From contig NZ_ATVM01000001.1 in NCBI RefSeq assembly GCF_000420725.1, forward strand, positions 124,001 to 188,000: 64,000 bases of DNA. Reading direction: 5' to 3'. Every line of letters begins with the position of its first letter. The stretch's first letter is position 1. Both the position numbers and the translations under genes were made by a program. This DNA is from Marinococcus halotolerans DSM 16375. Its GTDB lineage: Bacteria > Bacillota > Bacilli > Bacillales > Marinococcaceae. Under the pieces are notes generated by a model, which saw only the letters and a list, made by a program, of their open reading frames with translations, searched no databases and had not been told where the DNA came from. Shown here piece after piece: positions 8,369 through 16,324 of the stretch.

Positions 8369-8399
8369 ATTATAGCACAGGAGAAGCCTCTCCTGCCAA
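8369..8399 (-). promoter_or_regulatory. putative promoter of the ypgR operon with inverted repeat in the spacer
   Basis: On the minus strand TTGGCA (8399-8394) and a perfect TATAAT (8374-8369) are 19 bp apart. The spacer is mostly a 6-bp perfect inverted repeat around four bases (8379-8394), a possible operator. By eye only. Confidence 0.5.
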
Positions 8400-8489
8400 C
8401 CGGCTTGTGCATTTGCATTCCAAACGAGCCCGCTGTTCTGATACACTGTAATAAACACTGTTTCAAAAGCTCATGAGGAGGTTATTACG

Positions 8490-9215
8490 TTGCAAATCGC
8501 ACTTCTTTCAGACGTACACGGTAACGCCCGTGCATTAAAAGCTGTTTTAAACGACCTGCACGCTTTATCGGTAGACCATATGTATATGCTCGGGGACCTT
8601 GCTTTTCGCGGCCCGGAGCCAAAAAATTCGATTGAAACCGTCCAGTCCCTGCCTGCAAAAGTATTGAAGGGAAACGCAGACGAATGGATTGTCCGCGGTG
8701 TCCGGGAAGGAGAAGTCCCCGAGGCCAAACGCTCGATTATGAACCAGGAGAGGGACTGGGCCCTCGAGCGGCTCTCTACTAATGATGTTAAATACTTAGA
8801 AGAGCTTCCCGAATCATTCCTCGATGAGTACGATGGCTTCCGTCTGTTCGCCTTCCACGCGGTGCCCGGCAGCCTGTTTCCTCCGGTTCCGGTCGACAGC
8901 GAGGCTTCCGTTTTTGAAGAATCGTTTTTTCAGAAGCAGGAAGCAGACATTTATGTGTACGGACACGTACACACTCCCTCCATTCGAAAAATCGGGGCTA
9001 AATGGGTCATTAATACGGGGAGTATCGGCCTCCCGTTTGACGGGGAACCGACACCATCGTACGTACTTCTGACCATCGAAGACGGGGAAATCATTCCGGA
9101 AATCCGCCGGGTACCTTATGATACGGATGAAGTTTTAGCCCAGTTTGACGCCAACGATTATCCGAACAGCGACCAGGTAAAGCGTATTATTTCTTCTGGC
9201 CGTCCGCCAAAATAA
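8490..9215 (+). CDS. calcineurin-like metallophosphoesterase
   Basis: The 241-residue protein has the whole metallophosphoesterase motif series: SDVHGN (residue 7), GDLAFRGP (near 33), GNADEW (near 60), FHAVPG (near 125), GHVHTP (near 158) and NTGSIGLP (near 173). These ligate a dinuclear metal centre. It is of the YfcE/diadenosine-tetraphosphatase-like subgroup, and the substrate cannot be told from sequence. The start is TTG, set by ATGAGGAGG seven bases upstream. It is a single plus-strand gene closed by the terminator at 9234-9258. Confidence 0.87.
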   Translation: MQIALLSDVHGNARALKAVLNDLHALSVDHMYMLGDLAFRGPEPKNSIETVQSLPAKVLKGNADEWIVRGVREGEVPEAKRSIMNQERDWALERLSTNDVKYLEELPESFLDEYDGFRLFAFHAVPGSLFPPVPVDSEASVFEESFFQKQEADIYVYGHVHTPSIRKIGAKWVINTGSIGLPFDGEPTPSYVLLTIEDGEIIPEIRRVPYDTDEVLAQFDANDYPNSDQVKRIISSGRPPK

Positions 9216-9233
9216 CGTTTATCCAATAAAAAA

Positions 9234-9258
9234 CCCGCCGTCCACGGCGGGCCTTTTT
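9234..9258. terminator. bidirectional terminator, phosphoesterase / thioredoxin-like gene
   Basis: Stem CCCGCCGT (9234-9241) with ACGGCGGG (9244-9251) is flanked by A6 on the left and CCTTTTT on the right. It serves the converging genes on both sides; the minus-strand gene stops at 9257. Confidence 0.9.
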
Positions 9259-9682
9259 ATATACTGTTCACCTTTTGCAGGCTTTGCATAATATCAATAA
9301 ACGATGCTTTATCTCCGTACTGTGCCACAATTTCGCCCTGTTCATCAATAATAAACGTGCTCGGTACGCCTTCACATTTGTAGCGTCTGTACGTATCCAC
9401 ACCTTCATCCTGAAGCACCGGAAAACGATAATTGTTGTTTTCTACATACGTTTTAGGATCTTCTTCTCGCCGTTCGCGGCCGGTTACATTAATCGTAACA
9501 AACTGCAGCGGACTGTCTTCGTTCATTTGTTCATAAAACCGGTTCTTCTGCACCAGGTCCGCGGAAGAATCCGGGCACCAGGACGCCCAGAATGTCAACA
9601 GGACCGGTTTTCCTTTCAGCTGCTCAAGCGACCATTCAGCGCCGCTCGACATTTCTTTGAGTTGAAACTGAGGGGCCTGCAT
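9257..9682 (-). CDS. TlpA/ResA-like thioredoxin-fold protein with CPDS active site
   Basis: A 141-residue AhpC/TSA-Redoxin domain: LKGKPVLLTFWASWCPDSS, FVTINVTGRERREED and the cis-proline loop VPSTFIID, typical of ResA/TlpA. The active site reads WCPDS where the family normally has WCxxC, so the resolving cysteine is missing. There is no signal peptide or membrane anchor, suggesting a cytoplasmic, one-cysteine protein. A second cysteine (YKCEGVPST) sits just before the cis-Pro and may be the partner. It overlaps the upstream YtpP-like gene by 47 bp, so the two are likely co-translated. Confidence 0.82.
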   Translation of the reverse strand: MQAPQFQLKEMSSGAEWSLEQLKGKPVLLTFWASWCPDSSADLVQKNRFYEQMNEDSPLQFVTINVTGRERREEDPKTYVENNNYRFPVLQDEGVDTYRRYKCEGVPSTFIIDEQGEIVAQYGDKASFIDIMQSLQKVNSI

Positions 9683-10025
9683 AGGAATCCTCCTTTTTTT
9701 CTGTTAAATCCTTTTTCAAATACGTGTGCAGCTGCTCAAGCAAATACGAGCCCGACTGCATTTTATACAGCCGCTCTCTTTCCTCCCCGCTGTCAAATAC
9801 GATTAAACACGGGACACTCTGAATTTCAAGCTGCCGGGCCTGTACAGGAGCAGTATTGATATCCACTTCCAGAAATGATGCGCCGGCGTACAATTTTTCT
9901 ATTGGGGCAAGCATACGTTTTGCCAGTTGGCACGTACCGCACGTCGGCGAAGTAAACAAAACCACCCGGCGTCCGTCCCCTGCTTCGAGCATTTGCTCAA
10001 GCTGCTCGTTTGTTATTCGTTCCAA
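9636..10025 (-). CDS. thioredoxin-like protein, YtpP type
   Basis: This 129-residue thioredoxin fold has VVLFTSPTCGTCQLAKRM (CGTC near residues 29-32), FLEVDINTAPVQARQLEIQSVP and a cis-Pro, as in B. subtilis YtpP. The extra C-terminal 25 residues are polar and overlap the following gene. The start is TTG at 10025 behind GGGTGA. It forms a pair with the downstream one-cysteine TlpA-like gene; a joint role in thiol exchange, possibly linked to the bacillithiol genes of this window, is an inference. Confidence 0.85.
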   Translation of the reverse strand: MERITNEQLEQMLEAGDGRRVVLFTSPTCGTCQLAKRMLAPIEKLYAGASFLEVDINTAPVQARQLEIQSVPCLIVFDSGEERERLYKMQSGSYLLEQLHTYLKKDLTEKKEDSYAGPSVSTQRNVERR

Positions 10026-10104
10026 TTTGTTTCACCCGCTTTATATCCAGGACCGCAAACGGCTGCATCCTTAAGACACAGCCGGCTGTTTCGGTCTTTT
10101 CTTT

Positions 10105-10629
10105 TTACTGCGTACGAAAAGCTTCGACAAGCGCCTGATTATACGCTGGAATATCCGGCGGACGCTGACTCGAAACGATATGGCCGTCTACGACGACCGG
10201 CTCGTCCGACCACACGGCCCCTGCGTTGGTCATGTCGTCTTTAATACCGGGAGTGCTCGTGACGTGAACACCCTGCAGAATGCCTGCTGAGGAAAGCACC
10301 CAGCCGGCATGGCAGATTTCACCGATAATTTTTTTATGCTCATCCATATGCCGTACGATGGAAAGCACTTCGCTGTAGCGGCGGAGTTTATCCGGTGCCC
10401 ATCCTCCAGGGACCAGCACCCCGTCATAGTCTGCCGGGTCGACATCGGCAAGTGCTGCCTCAGAGACGGCCGGCACTCCGTGTTTTCCTGTATACGATTT
10501 GCCGTTTTCTTTACCGGTAAGCAGTACTTCAGCGCCTTCTTCGCGCAAACGCATGACCGGGACCCACAGTTCTAAATCTTCAAAATCGTTTTCGACAAAT
10601 GCAATAATTCTTTTTCCCTGCAGTGTCAT
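10105..10629 (-). CDS. DJ-1/PfpI family protein (YfkM-like)
   Basis: A 174-residue single-domain protein of the PfpI group: IIAFVENDFEDLELWVP at the N-terminus with the conserved acidic residue, VLVPGGWAPDKLR, and the nucleophile elbow GEICHAGWVLSSA (Cys near residue 105), followed by WSDEPVVVDGHIVSSQRPPD. Members are called intracellular proteases or deglycases; in B. subtilis YfkM is general stress protein 18. It is about 80 bp from both neighbours. The family is firm and the activity uncertain. Confidence 0.9.
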   Translation of the reverse strand: MTLQGKRIIAFVENDFEDLELWVPVMRLREEGAEVLLTGKENGKSYTGKHGVPAVSEAALADVDPADYDGVLVPGGWAPDKLRRYSEVLSIVRHMDEHKKIIGEICHAGWVLSSAGILQGVHVTSTPGIKDDMTNAGAVWSDEPVVVDGHIVSSQRPPDIPAYNQALVEAFRTQ

Positions 10630-10660
10630 TATGATTCCTCCTTTATCTTGCTTCTAACAG

Positions 10661-11407
10661 CTATTGGGCAGGCTTTAACGTGACACGGCGACTGTCCGGC
10701 TTCACGTCCCACAGCTCCTGCGGCGCCTCAAGCGGCTGCTGTACACAGCGCCGCTTCACCTCTACAGTGAAGGATTCCGTGAACGGAAACGGCTGCAGAG
10801 CTATCGTCTCTTCGTCTTCCCAATGGGCGTGGATCGTTTCATGATCAAGGGAGGCGAACGTCTGGCGGAACCCGTCCCGGAACCAGGGAACCTCCTGCTC
10901 CTTAGAAGCCCCCGGCGTATTCATGCATATATAAAGGGAGAGATCGTCAAAAAACTGAAGCAGATGAAAATGTTCAGCTGCCATCAGAAAATTCCACTGG
11001 TAGCCGACAATCAGCCGCTGCTGTCGGGCGATTTCCTCCTGCATAAATGCAATTTCCTCCGGTACCTCGGATTCTTTGAAAAACGAGCCGTAGTGGCTGC
11101 TGATCAAATACGCCTGGTACGGGTCCTCTTCTTCGAGGGCGTTGATGGTGTTGCGGTAGGCGCCGAGCTTCGGCGGGACCGGGTAATTTACAAAGGATAC
11201 CGGCCAGCCGTTTTCATCAAGTACCGGCTCTTCATCAAGGGTTTTCCAGGCATCATCGTGGCGGGCCGTAGCCTGAAGCGCCGATGACCAGGATTCCTGT
11301 TTTTTAAACGTCGTATGGTGCCAATACTTCATGCACTCTCCGGAAAGAGCCGCATGCTCCTGCTGCATCATTACTTCCACCCAGCCGTTCCGATTCTCGC
11401 TGATCAT
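10661..11407 (-). CDS. DUF3891 family protein
   Basis: The 248-residue protein matches my recollection of DUF3891: QQEHAALSGE near residue 15, ARHDDAWKTLDEEPVLDENG near residues 48-68, LISSHYGSFF near 102 and IAMQ..RQQ-type helices after it. The conserved HD dyad recalls HD-domain hydrolases, but no function is known. It is soluble, rich in aromatic residues, and lies between the PfpI gene and ilvA, transcribed with them or alone. The call rests on memory of the family. Confidence 0.75.
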   Translation of the reverse strand: MISENRNGWVEVMMQQEHAALSGECMKYWHHTTFKKQESWSSALQATARHDDAWKTLDEEPVLDENGWPVSFVNYPVPPKLGAYRNTINALEEEDPYQAYLISSHYGSFFKESEVPEEIAFMQEEIARQQRLIVGYQWNFLMAAEHFHLLQFFDDLSLYICMNTPGASKEQEVPWFRDGFRQTFASLDHETIHAHWEDEETIALQPFPFTESFTVEVKRRCVQQPLEAPQELWDVKPDSRRVTLKPAQ

Positions 11408-11445
11408 TGTATCCGCTCCCTTTCTGCCCGTGTGAACCGTCTTAA

Positions 11446-12693
11446 TTAGATAAGGAAATTAAACAGCGTTTCTTCTTTGTTGATTTCTGTATATTTGATG
11501 CCGCGGTCTCTCATTCTCGTCAACAGCTTGTCGTAGTCCGACGGATAGGTTACTTCAATGCCGACAAGCGCCGGTCCGTTGGATTTATTGTTTTTCTTGT
11601 TGTATTCAAAGCGGGTAATGTCATCGTCCGGGCCGAGCACGTCATGTAAAAATTCCCGGAGTGCGCCGGCACGCTGCGGAAAATTCACAATGAAGTAATG
11701 CTGCAGTCCTTCATAGATCAATGATTTCTCCCTCATTTCTTCCATGCGGCCGATATCATTATTCCCTCCGCTGACAATACAAACGACCGTTTTTCCTTTA
11801 ATTTCTTCTTTGTGAAAATCAAGAGCCGCAATCGATAAGGCTCCCGCCGGTTCAGCTACGACGGCATTTTCATTGTACAGCTCCAGGATAGTTGTACATA
11901 TCTTGCCCTCCGGAACGAGCGTAATGCTGTCTAGCAGATCCTTGCACACATCATAGGTCAGTTCCCCGACCCGCTTTACAGCAGCTCCGTCAACAAATTT
12001 GTCAATGTAATCGAGCGAGACAACGCCCTGATTTTCGATGGATGCTTTCATTCCCGGTGCTCCGGCCGGCTCGCAGCCGATAATCTTTGTAGAAGGAGAA
12101 ATCGAGTTCACGTATGTGCCGACACCGGACACGAGTCCGCCTCCGCCAACGCAGGAAAATAAATAATCGATCGGCTCTTCAATATCGTTCATAATTTCCA
12201 TTCCGACTGTGCCCTGACCGGCGATCACTTTTTCGTTGTTAAACGGATGCACAAATTCCATATCGTGCGCTTCGCCGTATGCGTTCGCTTCGTAGTAGGC
12301 ATCGTCAAACGTGTCACCTGTAAGTACTACTTCCACGTATTCCTTCCCGAATAACTTCACCTGCGAAATTTTCTGGCGCGGAGTCGTGTTCGGCATAAAA
12401 ATATGACCTTTCACTTTCAGCGCCTGGCATGAATAGGCCACGCCCTGCGCATGATTTCCGGCGCTTGCACATACCACGCCGTTTTCAAGCTTGTCCTTGG
12501 GAATGCTGCTCATCATATAGTACGCTCCGCGGATTTTAAATGAGCGCACCACCTGGAGGTCCTCCCGTTTTAAATAAATATTGGCCCCGTAACGTTCAGA
12601 AAGCACCTGGTTTTTCTGCAATGGGGTATGCGTGACCACGTCCTTGAGCGTTTGGTTTGCGATGATAATGTCTTCAATGTGTATATTCCCCAT
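11446..12693 (-). CDS. ilvA: threonine ammonia-lyase (threonine dehydratase)
   Basis: A 415-residue PLP enzyme that makes 2-oxobutanoate for isoleucine synthesis. The PLP lysine is K53 in VVRSFKIRGAY; the phosphate loop is SCVGGGGLVSGVG near residue 185; NAEV-type helices follow. The C-terminal part (about 330-415) is one ACT-like regulatory domain (HYFIVNFPQRAGALREFL), as in the short B. subtilis form. The ATG at 12693 follows AAAGGA. A sigma-A promoter (12826-12853) and a 13-bp leader hairpin precede it. No other branched-chain gene is adjacent. Confidence 0.95.
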   Translation of the reverse strand: MGNIHIEDIIIANQTLKDVVTHTPLQKNQVLSERYGANIYLKREDLQVVRSFKIRGAYYMMSSIPKDKLENGVVCASAGNHAQGVAYSCQALKVKGHIFMPNTTPRQKISQVKLFGKEYVEVVLTGDTFDDAYYEANAYGEAHDMEFVHPFNNEKVIAGQGTVGMEIMNDIEEPIDYLFSCVGGGGLVSGVGTYVNSISPSTKIIGCEPAGAPGMKASIENQGVVSLDYIDKFVDGAAVKRVGELTYDVCKDLLDSITLVPEGKICTTILELYNENAVVAEPAGALSIAALDFHKEEIKGKTVVCIVSGGNNDIGRMEEMREKSLIYEGLQHYFIVNFPQRAGALREFLHDVLGPDDDITRFEYNKKNNKSNGPALVGIEVTYPSDYDKLLTRMRDRGIKYTEINKEETLFNFLI

Positions 12694-12773
12694 ACAAGCA
12701 ACGTTCCTTTCTACTTAGCGTGCATCCACTTCAAGTGTGAATGCCCGGTTAACATGATTAGTGTAAATGCTCG

Positions 12774-12804
12774 AAAGCGGCGGAGAATGTCTCCGCCGCT
12801 TTTT
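12774..12804. terminator. 13-bp GC-rich hairpin with T5 in the ilvA leader
   Basis: Perfect 13-bp stem (12774-12786 with 12790-12802) and 3-base loop. The T-run (TTTTT) follows on the plus strand, so it has the form of a plus-strand terminator, yet no plus-strand gene lies upstream. On the minus strand it sits in the ilvA leader between promoter and start codon. Confidence 0.6.
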
Positions 12805-12825
12805 GATCCCGTTCAAACCCTTACT

Positions 12826-12853
12826 ATTATAACATGAATATGCACACTGAAAA
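12826..12853 (-). promoter_or_regulatory. putative sigma-A promoter of ilvA
   Basis: TTTTCA (12853-12848) and TATAAT (12831-12826) on the minus strand with a 16-bp spacer, giving a leader of about 125 nt that contains the 12774-12802 hairpin. By eye. Confidence 0.55.
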
Positions 12854-12930
12854 GCCGTCCGTTTTCCTGCTTTGTACAAAGGGTACATAAATGATAATCC
12901 CGGCAGTTCTTTATCCGCCCTATTCTTTGG

Positions 12931-12936
12931 TATAAT
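12931..12936 (+). promoter_or_regulatory. possible -10 element for the phasin-like/aarF pair
   Basis: A perfect TATAAT at 12931-12936, 45 bp before the phasin-like ATG. The -35 candidate (TTCTTT at 12907-12912, spacer 18) is poor, so activation or another arrangement is possible. Confidence 0.4.
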
Positions 12937-12980
12937 GTCAGCAGAACACTTTTTCATAAACTATAAAGGGGGATTTTTTC

Positions 12981-13289
12981 ATGAACGACATGCTGAAAAA
13001 AGGATTTTTTCTCGGGCTCGGAGCGGCTTCATACGGACGGGAAAAAGTACAAACATACCTTGATGATCTGGTGACCAAGGGAAAAATCACACCGCGGGAA
13101 GCAGACGAATGGAAAGAGGAAATGATTCAACGGGGTTCGGCCCAGAGCAACTCCTGGAACAGCCAGGCAAAAAATTCCTTCGAAAACCGGGCGGAAAGCA
13201 TGGGCATCGCCACCAAGCGTGATATTGACCGTCTCGAACAAAAGCTCGACGCCATTGAAAAGGCGATGCACAGACCAGACGATCAATAA
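12981..13289 (+). CDS. phasin-family-like small protein
   Basis: The 102-residue protein opens MNDMLKKGFFLGLGAASYGREKVQTYLDDLV and ends in a short coiled coil (RDIDRLEQKLDAIEKAM), the layout of the small proteins annotated as phasin family or PHA-synthesis-regulator-like in Bacillaceae. These occur directly before AarF/UbiB genes, as here (32 bp). No PHA synthase is in the window, so a storage-granule role is not supported; an accessory role for the AarF kinase is equally likely. GGGGG precedes the ATG. Confidence 0.78.
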   Translation: MNDMLKKGFFLGLGAASYGREKVQTYLDDLVTKGKITPREADEWKEEMIQRGSAQSNSWNSQAKNSFENRAESMGIATKRDIDRLEQKLDAIEKAMHRPDDQ

Positions 13290-13321
13290 CCGCCAATTTT
13301 AATTAAAGGAAGGAACGCTTC

Positions 13322-14998
13322 ATGGCTATAACAAAAAGTATCCGGCACGCAAATCGATACCGAAAGATTGCTACTACGCTTGCGAAACACGGCTTCGGAT
13401 ATATTTTGCAGGAAGTGGGACTTTTTCATATTCTTTCTCTTCCTAAGCGGATTATGTCGGATCCCAACGACTGGAACACGCAGTCTATCGGGGTCCGTCT
13501 TCGGCTTGTCGTGGAGGAGCTCGGCCCTGCGTTTATCAAACTCGGGCAGCTTGTAAGCACCCGGAGAGACATCTTCCCCCCGTCCATTGTTGATGAACTT
13601 GCAAAGCTGCAGGACCACGTGCCTCCGTTTCCGTACGAAACTGCCAAATCGGTAATCGAGCATGACCTTCATGAGCCTCTCGGCAACATCTATTCCTATT
13701 TTGACGAAACTCCTATGGCCGCAGCTTCCATTGGCCAGGTACATAAAGCAGTCCTCCATGATGGCCGGGATGTTGTCGTGAAAATCAGCCGCCCGCACAT
13801 CAAAGAGATTATCGAACAGGACATCGATATTCTGCGGGATCTGGCCCGGCTTCTCACCCAGCGGTTTCAATGGGCTCAGTTTTACCAGCTTCAGGATATT
13901 GTAGAGGAATACGTATCTGCAATACGGGATGAATTTGATTACTTTACCGAAGCCCGCAATGTGGAAAAAATGGCCCGGACCCTTCAGCATTTTGATTCTG
14001 TCCAGGTGCCTGAAGTGTATGAAGCCTGGTCGTCGCGCCGCGTTTTGACCATCGAATATATTGAGGGGCATAAGCTTTCCGAGCTTAATTACTCCACCGT
14101 CGAATTTGATAAAAAGAAGCTTGCGCACCATCTGGTGGATTCCTTTTTACATCAGGTGCTCCGAACCGGTTTTTTCCACAGTGACCCCCACCCGGGGAAC
14201 CTGCTTTTTAAAGAAGGGAACGTCGTCGCCTACATTGATTTCGGCCAGGTCGGCCGCTTAAGCAAAAGCATGCGCAGGCAGTTCATTAACTATGTTATCG
14301 CTATGACAAGACGCAACACCCGGGACGTAGCAGCAGCTATCTATGAAATGGCCGACTTTCCCGAAGATATGGAAACGGAAATTTTTGAAGAAGATGTGGA
14401 CTACCTTTTATCCAAATATTACGAAACGCCGTTTAAGGAAATTGAAATCGGCGCAGCCATCAACGATGTGTTTTCCACCTCACACCGCTACGGCATCAGC
14501 ATCCATAAAGAGTTTACGATGCTTGCTAAAGCCATTATTACCGTTGAATCCATTGCCACCGAGCTCGACCCGGACTTAAGCATCGTCGAAATTGCCGAGC
14601 CGTACGGCAGGATTCTTGTTAAAGAACGCCTGAACCCACGGGATCGGATCGAGGACGTTTTCCGCGAGGGCAAGGAGCAGTTTGGCTATATCCGCGAGCT
14701 GCCAAAAGAGATTCGTTCCGCACTGAAAAAAATCAATGACGATGAACTCGGTGTCGATATACGCATGCCCCGCATCAATATTTTAATGAACAAGCTTGAC
14801 CGTATTGGCAACCGTCTAAGCTTCAGCGTCATACTTCTCGCCTTCAGCATCGTGATGGTGGGCTTGATCGTCGGATCCACATTCGGGGATAACAATTCGA
14901 TTCTCGTACAGCTCCCTGTCATCGAAATCAGCTTTATTGTGGCGTTCTTTCTCTTCGTCTGGCTGCTGTATGCAATTTTTCGCTCCGGCCGGTTTTGA
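13322..14998 (+). CDS. AarF/UbiB (ABC1) family atypical kinase
   Basis: A 558-residue UbiB-family protein. ABC1 motifs are present: LGPAFIKLGQLVSTR (KxGQ, near residue 73), AAASIGQVHKA (A-rich loop, near 137), VVKIS (lysine), HSDPHPGNLLF (catalytic loop) and YIDFGQVG (DFG-like). Two membrane helices close the protein (about 500-555: FSVILLAFSIVMVGLIVG and FIVAFFLFVWLLYAIF). Homologues support quinone or isoprenoid lipid homeostasis through ATPase activity, fitting a menaquinone-making cell. It is followed by the terminator at 15014-15044. Confidence 0.92.
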   Translation: MAITKSIRHANRYRKIATTLAKHGFGYILQEVGLFHILSLPKRIMSDPNDWNTQSIGVRLRLVVEELGPAFIKLGQLVSTRRDIFPPSIVDELAKLQDHVPPFPYETAKSVIEHDLHEPLGNIYSYFDETPMAAASIGQVHKAVLHDGRDVVVKISRPHIKEIIEQDIDILRDLARLLTQRFQWAQFYQLQDIVEEYVSAIRDEFDYFTEARNVEKMARTLQHFDSVQVPEVYEAWSSRRVLTIEYIEGHKLSELNYSTVEFDKKKLAHHLVDSFLHQVLRTGFFHSDPHPGNLLFKEGNVVAYIDFGQVGRLSKSMRRQFINYVIAMTRRNTRDVAAAIYEMADFPEDMETEIFEEDVDYLLSKYYETPFKEIEIGAAINDVFSTSHRYGISIHKEFTMLAKAIITVESIATELDPDLSIVEIAEPYGRILVKERLNPRDRIEDVFREGKEQFGYIRELPKEIRSALKKINDDELGVDIRMPRINILMNKLDRIGNRLSFSVILLAFSIVMVGLIVGSTFGDNNSILVQLPVIEISFIVAFFLFVWLLYAIFRSGRF

Positions 14999-15013
14999 CC
15001 TCCGATATAAAGC

Positions 15014-15044
15014 AAAGCTGCCGGCAGAAGCCGGCAGCTTTTTT
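15014..15044. terminator. bidirectional terminator, aarF / sulfurtransferase
   Basis: Stem AAAGCTGCCGG (15014-15024) with CCGGCAGCTTT (15031-15041), then TTT; 11 bp and loop of 6. It serves aarF and, more weakly, the converging sulfurtransferase gene. Confidence 0.9.
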
Positions 15045-15050
15045 GTACAT

Positions 15051-15893
15051 TTATAACCTGTTTGGCTCTTTTTCGATCGGAAGGTCCGGATAGGAAATCC
15101 AGTCGCTCCAGCTCCCGTTATAAAGACGCACCTGCTCGATGCCGGCTTCTCTCATGCCGAGCACATTGACGCAGGCCGTAATACCGGAGCCGCAGTAAGA
15201 AATAACTTCATCAAAGCCCTCGAGCTCCTGAAAGTGGTCACGCAGTTCACTCTGCGACTTCCATGTGCCGTCTTCGCGAAGTACATCCTTCCAGAAATAA
15301 TGATAAGCACCGGGGATGTGACCGGAAACGGCGTCCACTTCTTCGTTTTCCCCGGCGTAGCGCTCGTAGCTTCTCGCATCCACCAGCGCTGCATGTTCAT
15401 TGCGCAGCTGCTGCTTTACTTCTTCAAGGTGAACCAGCTGATTCGGCTCGCGGTCGATGATCATCTGCTTCATGAGCGGCGTTGGAATCTCCTCTGTTGT
15501 CGGAAACCCTTCCTCCACCCAGTGGGAATAAGAACGGTCAAGAACGTATGTATTCGTATGACCCGCATACTGCATCAGCCACCAAAACCTGGCTGCCCCC
15601 ATACCTCCCTGATCGTCATAAGCTACAACGGTCGTCTGCATGTCTATGCCCCGCTCCGAGAGCACCTGAGCGAAAAAGTCCATATCCGGCAGCGGATGGC
15701 GCCCCCCATGGGTGCCTGCCTGGGCGGATAAATGCTTTTCCACATCGATAAAGACAGCTCCTGGAATATGATCCTTAACATAAGCTTCATGCCCCGCTGC
15801 TGCATCTTTTAGTTCAAACCGGCAGTCCACCACTCGGACATGCTCATCGCGGCGGTGCTCATCCAGCCATTCAGAAGAAATTAGAAAGCTCAA
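15051..15893 (-). CDS. sseA: sulfurtransferase (thiosulfate/3-mercaptopyruvate type), two rhodanese domains
   Basis: At 280 residues with two rhodanese domains it has the usual size. The inactive N-terminal domain includes VRVVDCRFELKD and HIPGAVFIDVEKHLS. The C-terminal domain has the active loop CGSGITA near residue 231, which is typical of mercaptopyruvate-type enzymes. Such enzymes move sulfane sulfur from thiosulfate or 3-mercaptopyruvate to an acceptor. The start is TTG at 15893 behind GGGGAGAG. It is followed upstream on the same strand by yppE, 15 bp away. Substrate preference cannot be read with certainty. Confidence 0.92.
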   Translation of the reverse strand: MSFLISSEWLDEHRRDEHVRVVDCRFELKDAAAGHEAYVKDHIPGAVFIDVEKHLSAQAGTHGGRHPLPDMDFFAQVLSERGIDMQTTVVAYDDQGGMGAARFWWLMQYAGHTNTYVLDRSYSHWVEEGFPTTEEIPTPLMKQMIIDREPNQLVHLEEVKQQLRNEHAALVDARSYERYAGENEEVDAVSGHIPGAYHYFWKDVLREDGTWKSQSELRDHFQELEGFDEVISYCGSGITACVNVLGMREAGIEQVRLYNGSWSDWISYPDLPIEKEPNRL

Positions 15894-15908
15894 CTTACTC
15901 TCCCCTTT

Positions 15909-16268
15909 CTAGGATTCCTGTGTTAACTGTGTTTGAATGCTGTTTAGAATAAACTCTACGGCCTGCAGCGTTTCCTTGAATTGTTTTTCTTTCGTTGTCC
16001 GCTGGTACGCCTGGAGAGAGGCATTCATGATGTTATCATAGGTGTCTTCCATCTGGGATTCGTGCAGGTACGGATAGCTTGTCGTCTGCACCCAGGCAGA
16101 AGCTTCCTCTTTCCATACATCTGCTTCCCCTTTTACCTTGTCGACAAACGGTTTCACTTCCTCATAAAAATCCGGGCGGTCGTCCCGTTCCTGTACTTCG
16201 TAAAAAATCTGCTCTGCTTCATCCATGCGCCGTTTCATCTGGTCACAGCTTTCGAAAAGCCCGGGCAT
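15909..16268 (-). CDS. yppE: YppE-like DUF1798 protein
   Basis: A 119-residue all-helical, acidic protein. The position near recU-ponA and features such as MKRRMDEAEQIFYEV at the start, DFYEEVKPFVDKV, then QAVEFILNSIQTQL at the end, match the DUF1798/YppE family, a four-helix bundle of unknown function encoded beside recU in B. subtilis. GAGGGGG precedes the ATG. It lies between the sulfurtransferase and the RemA-like gene on the same strand. Confidence 0.82.
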   Translation of the reverse strand: MPGLFESCDQMKRRMDEAEQIFYEVQERDDRPDFYEEVKPFVDKVKGEADVWKEEASAWVQTTSYPYLHESQMEDTYDNIMNASLQAYQRTTKEKQFKETLQAVEFILNSIQTQLTQES

Positions 16269-16324
16269 CGAAAAAACCCCCTCTGATACAAAGAACGCTT
16301 CCCTTTAGAGGAAAGCGAATATTT

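Noticed and set aside
12694-12830. ilvA leader checked for a T-box riboswitch
   Set aside because: No AGGGTGGNACCGCG-type T-box sequence or specifier loop found; only a hairpin is present.
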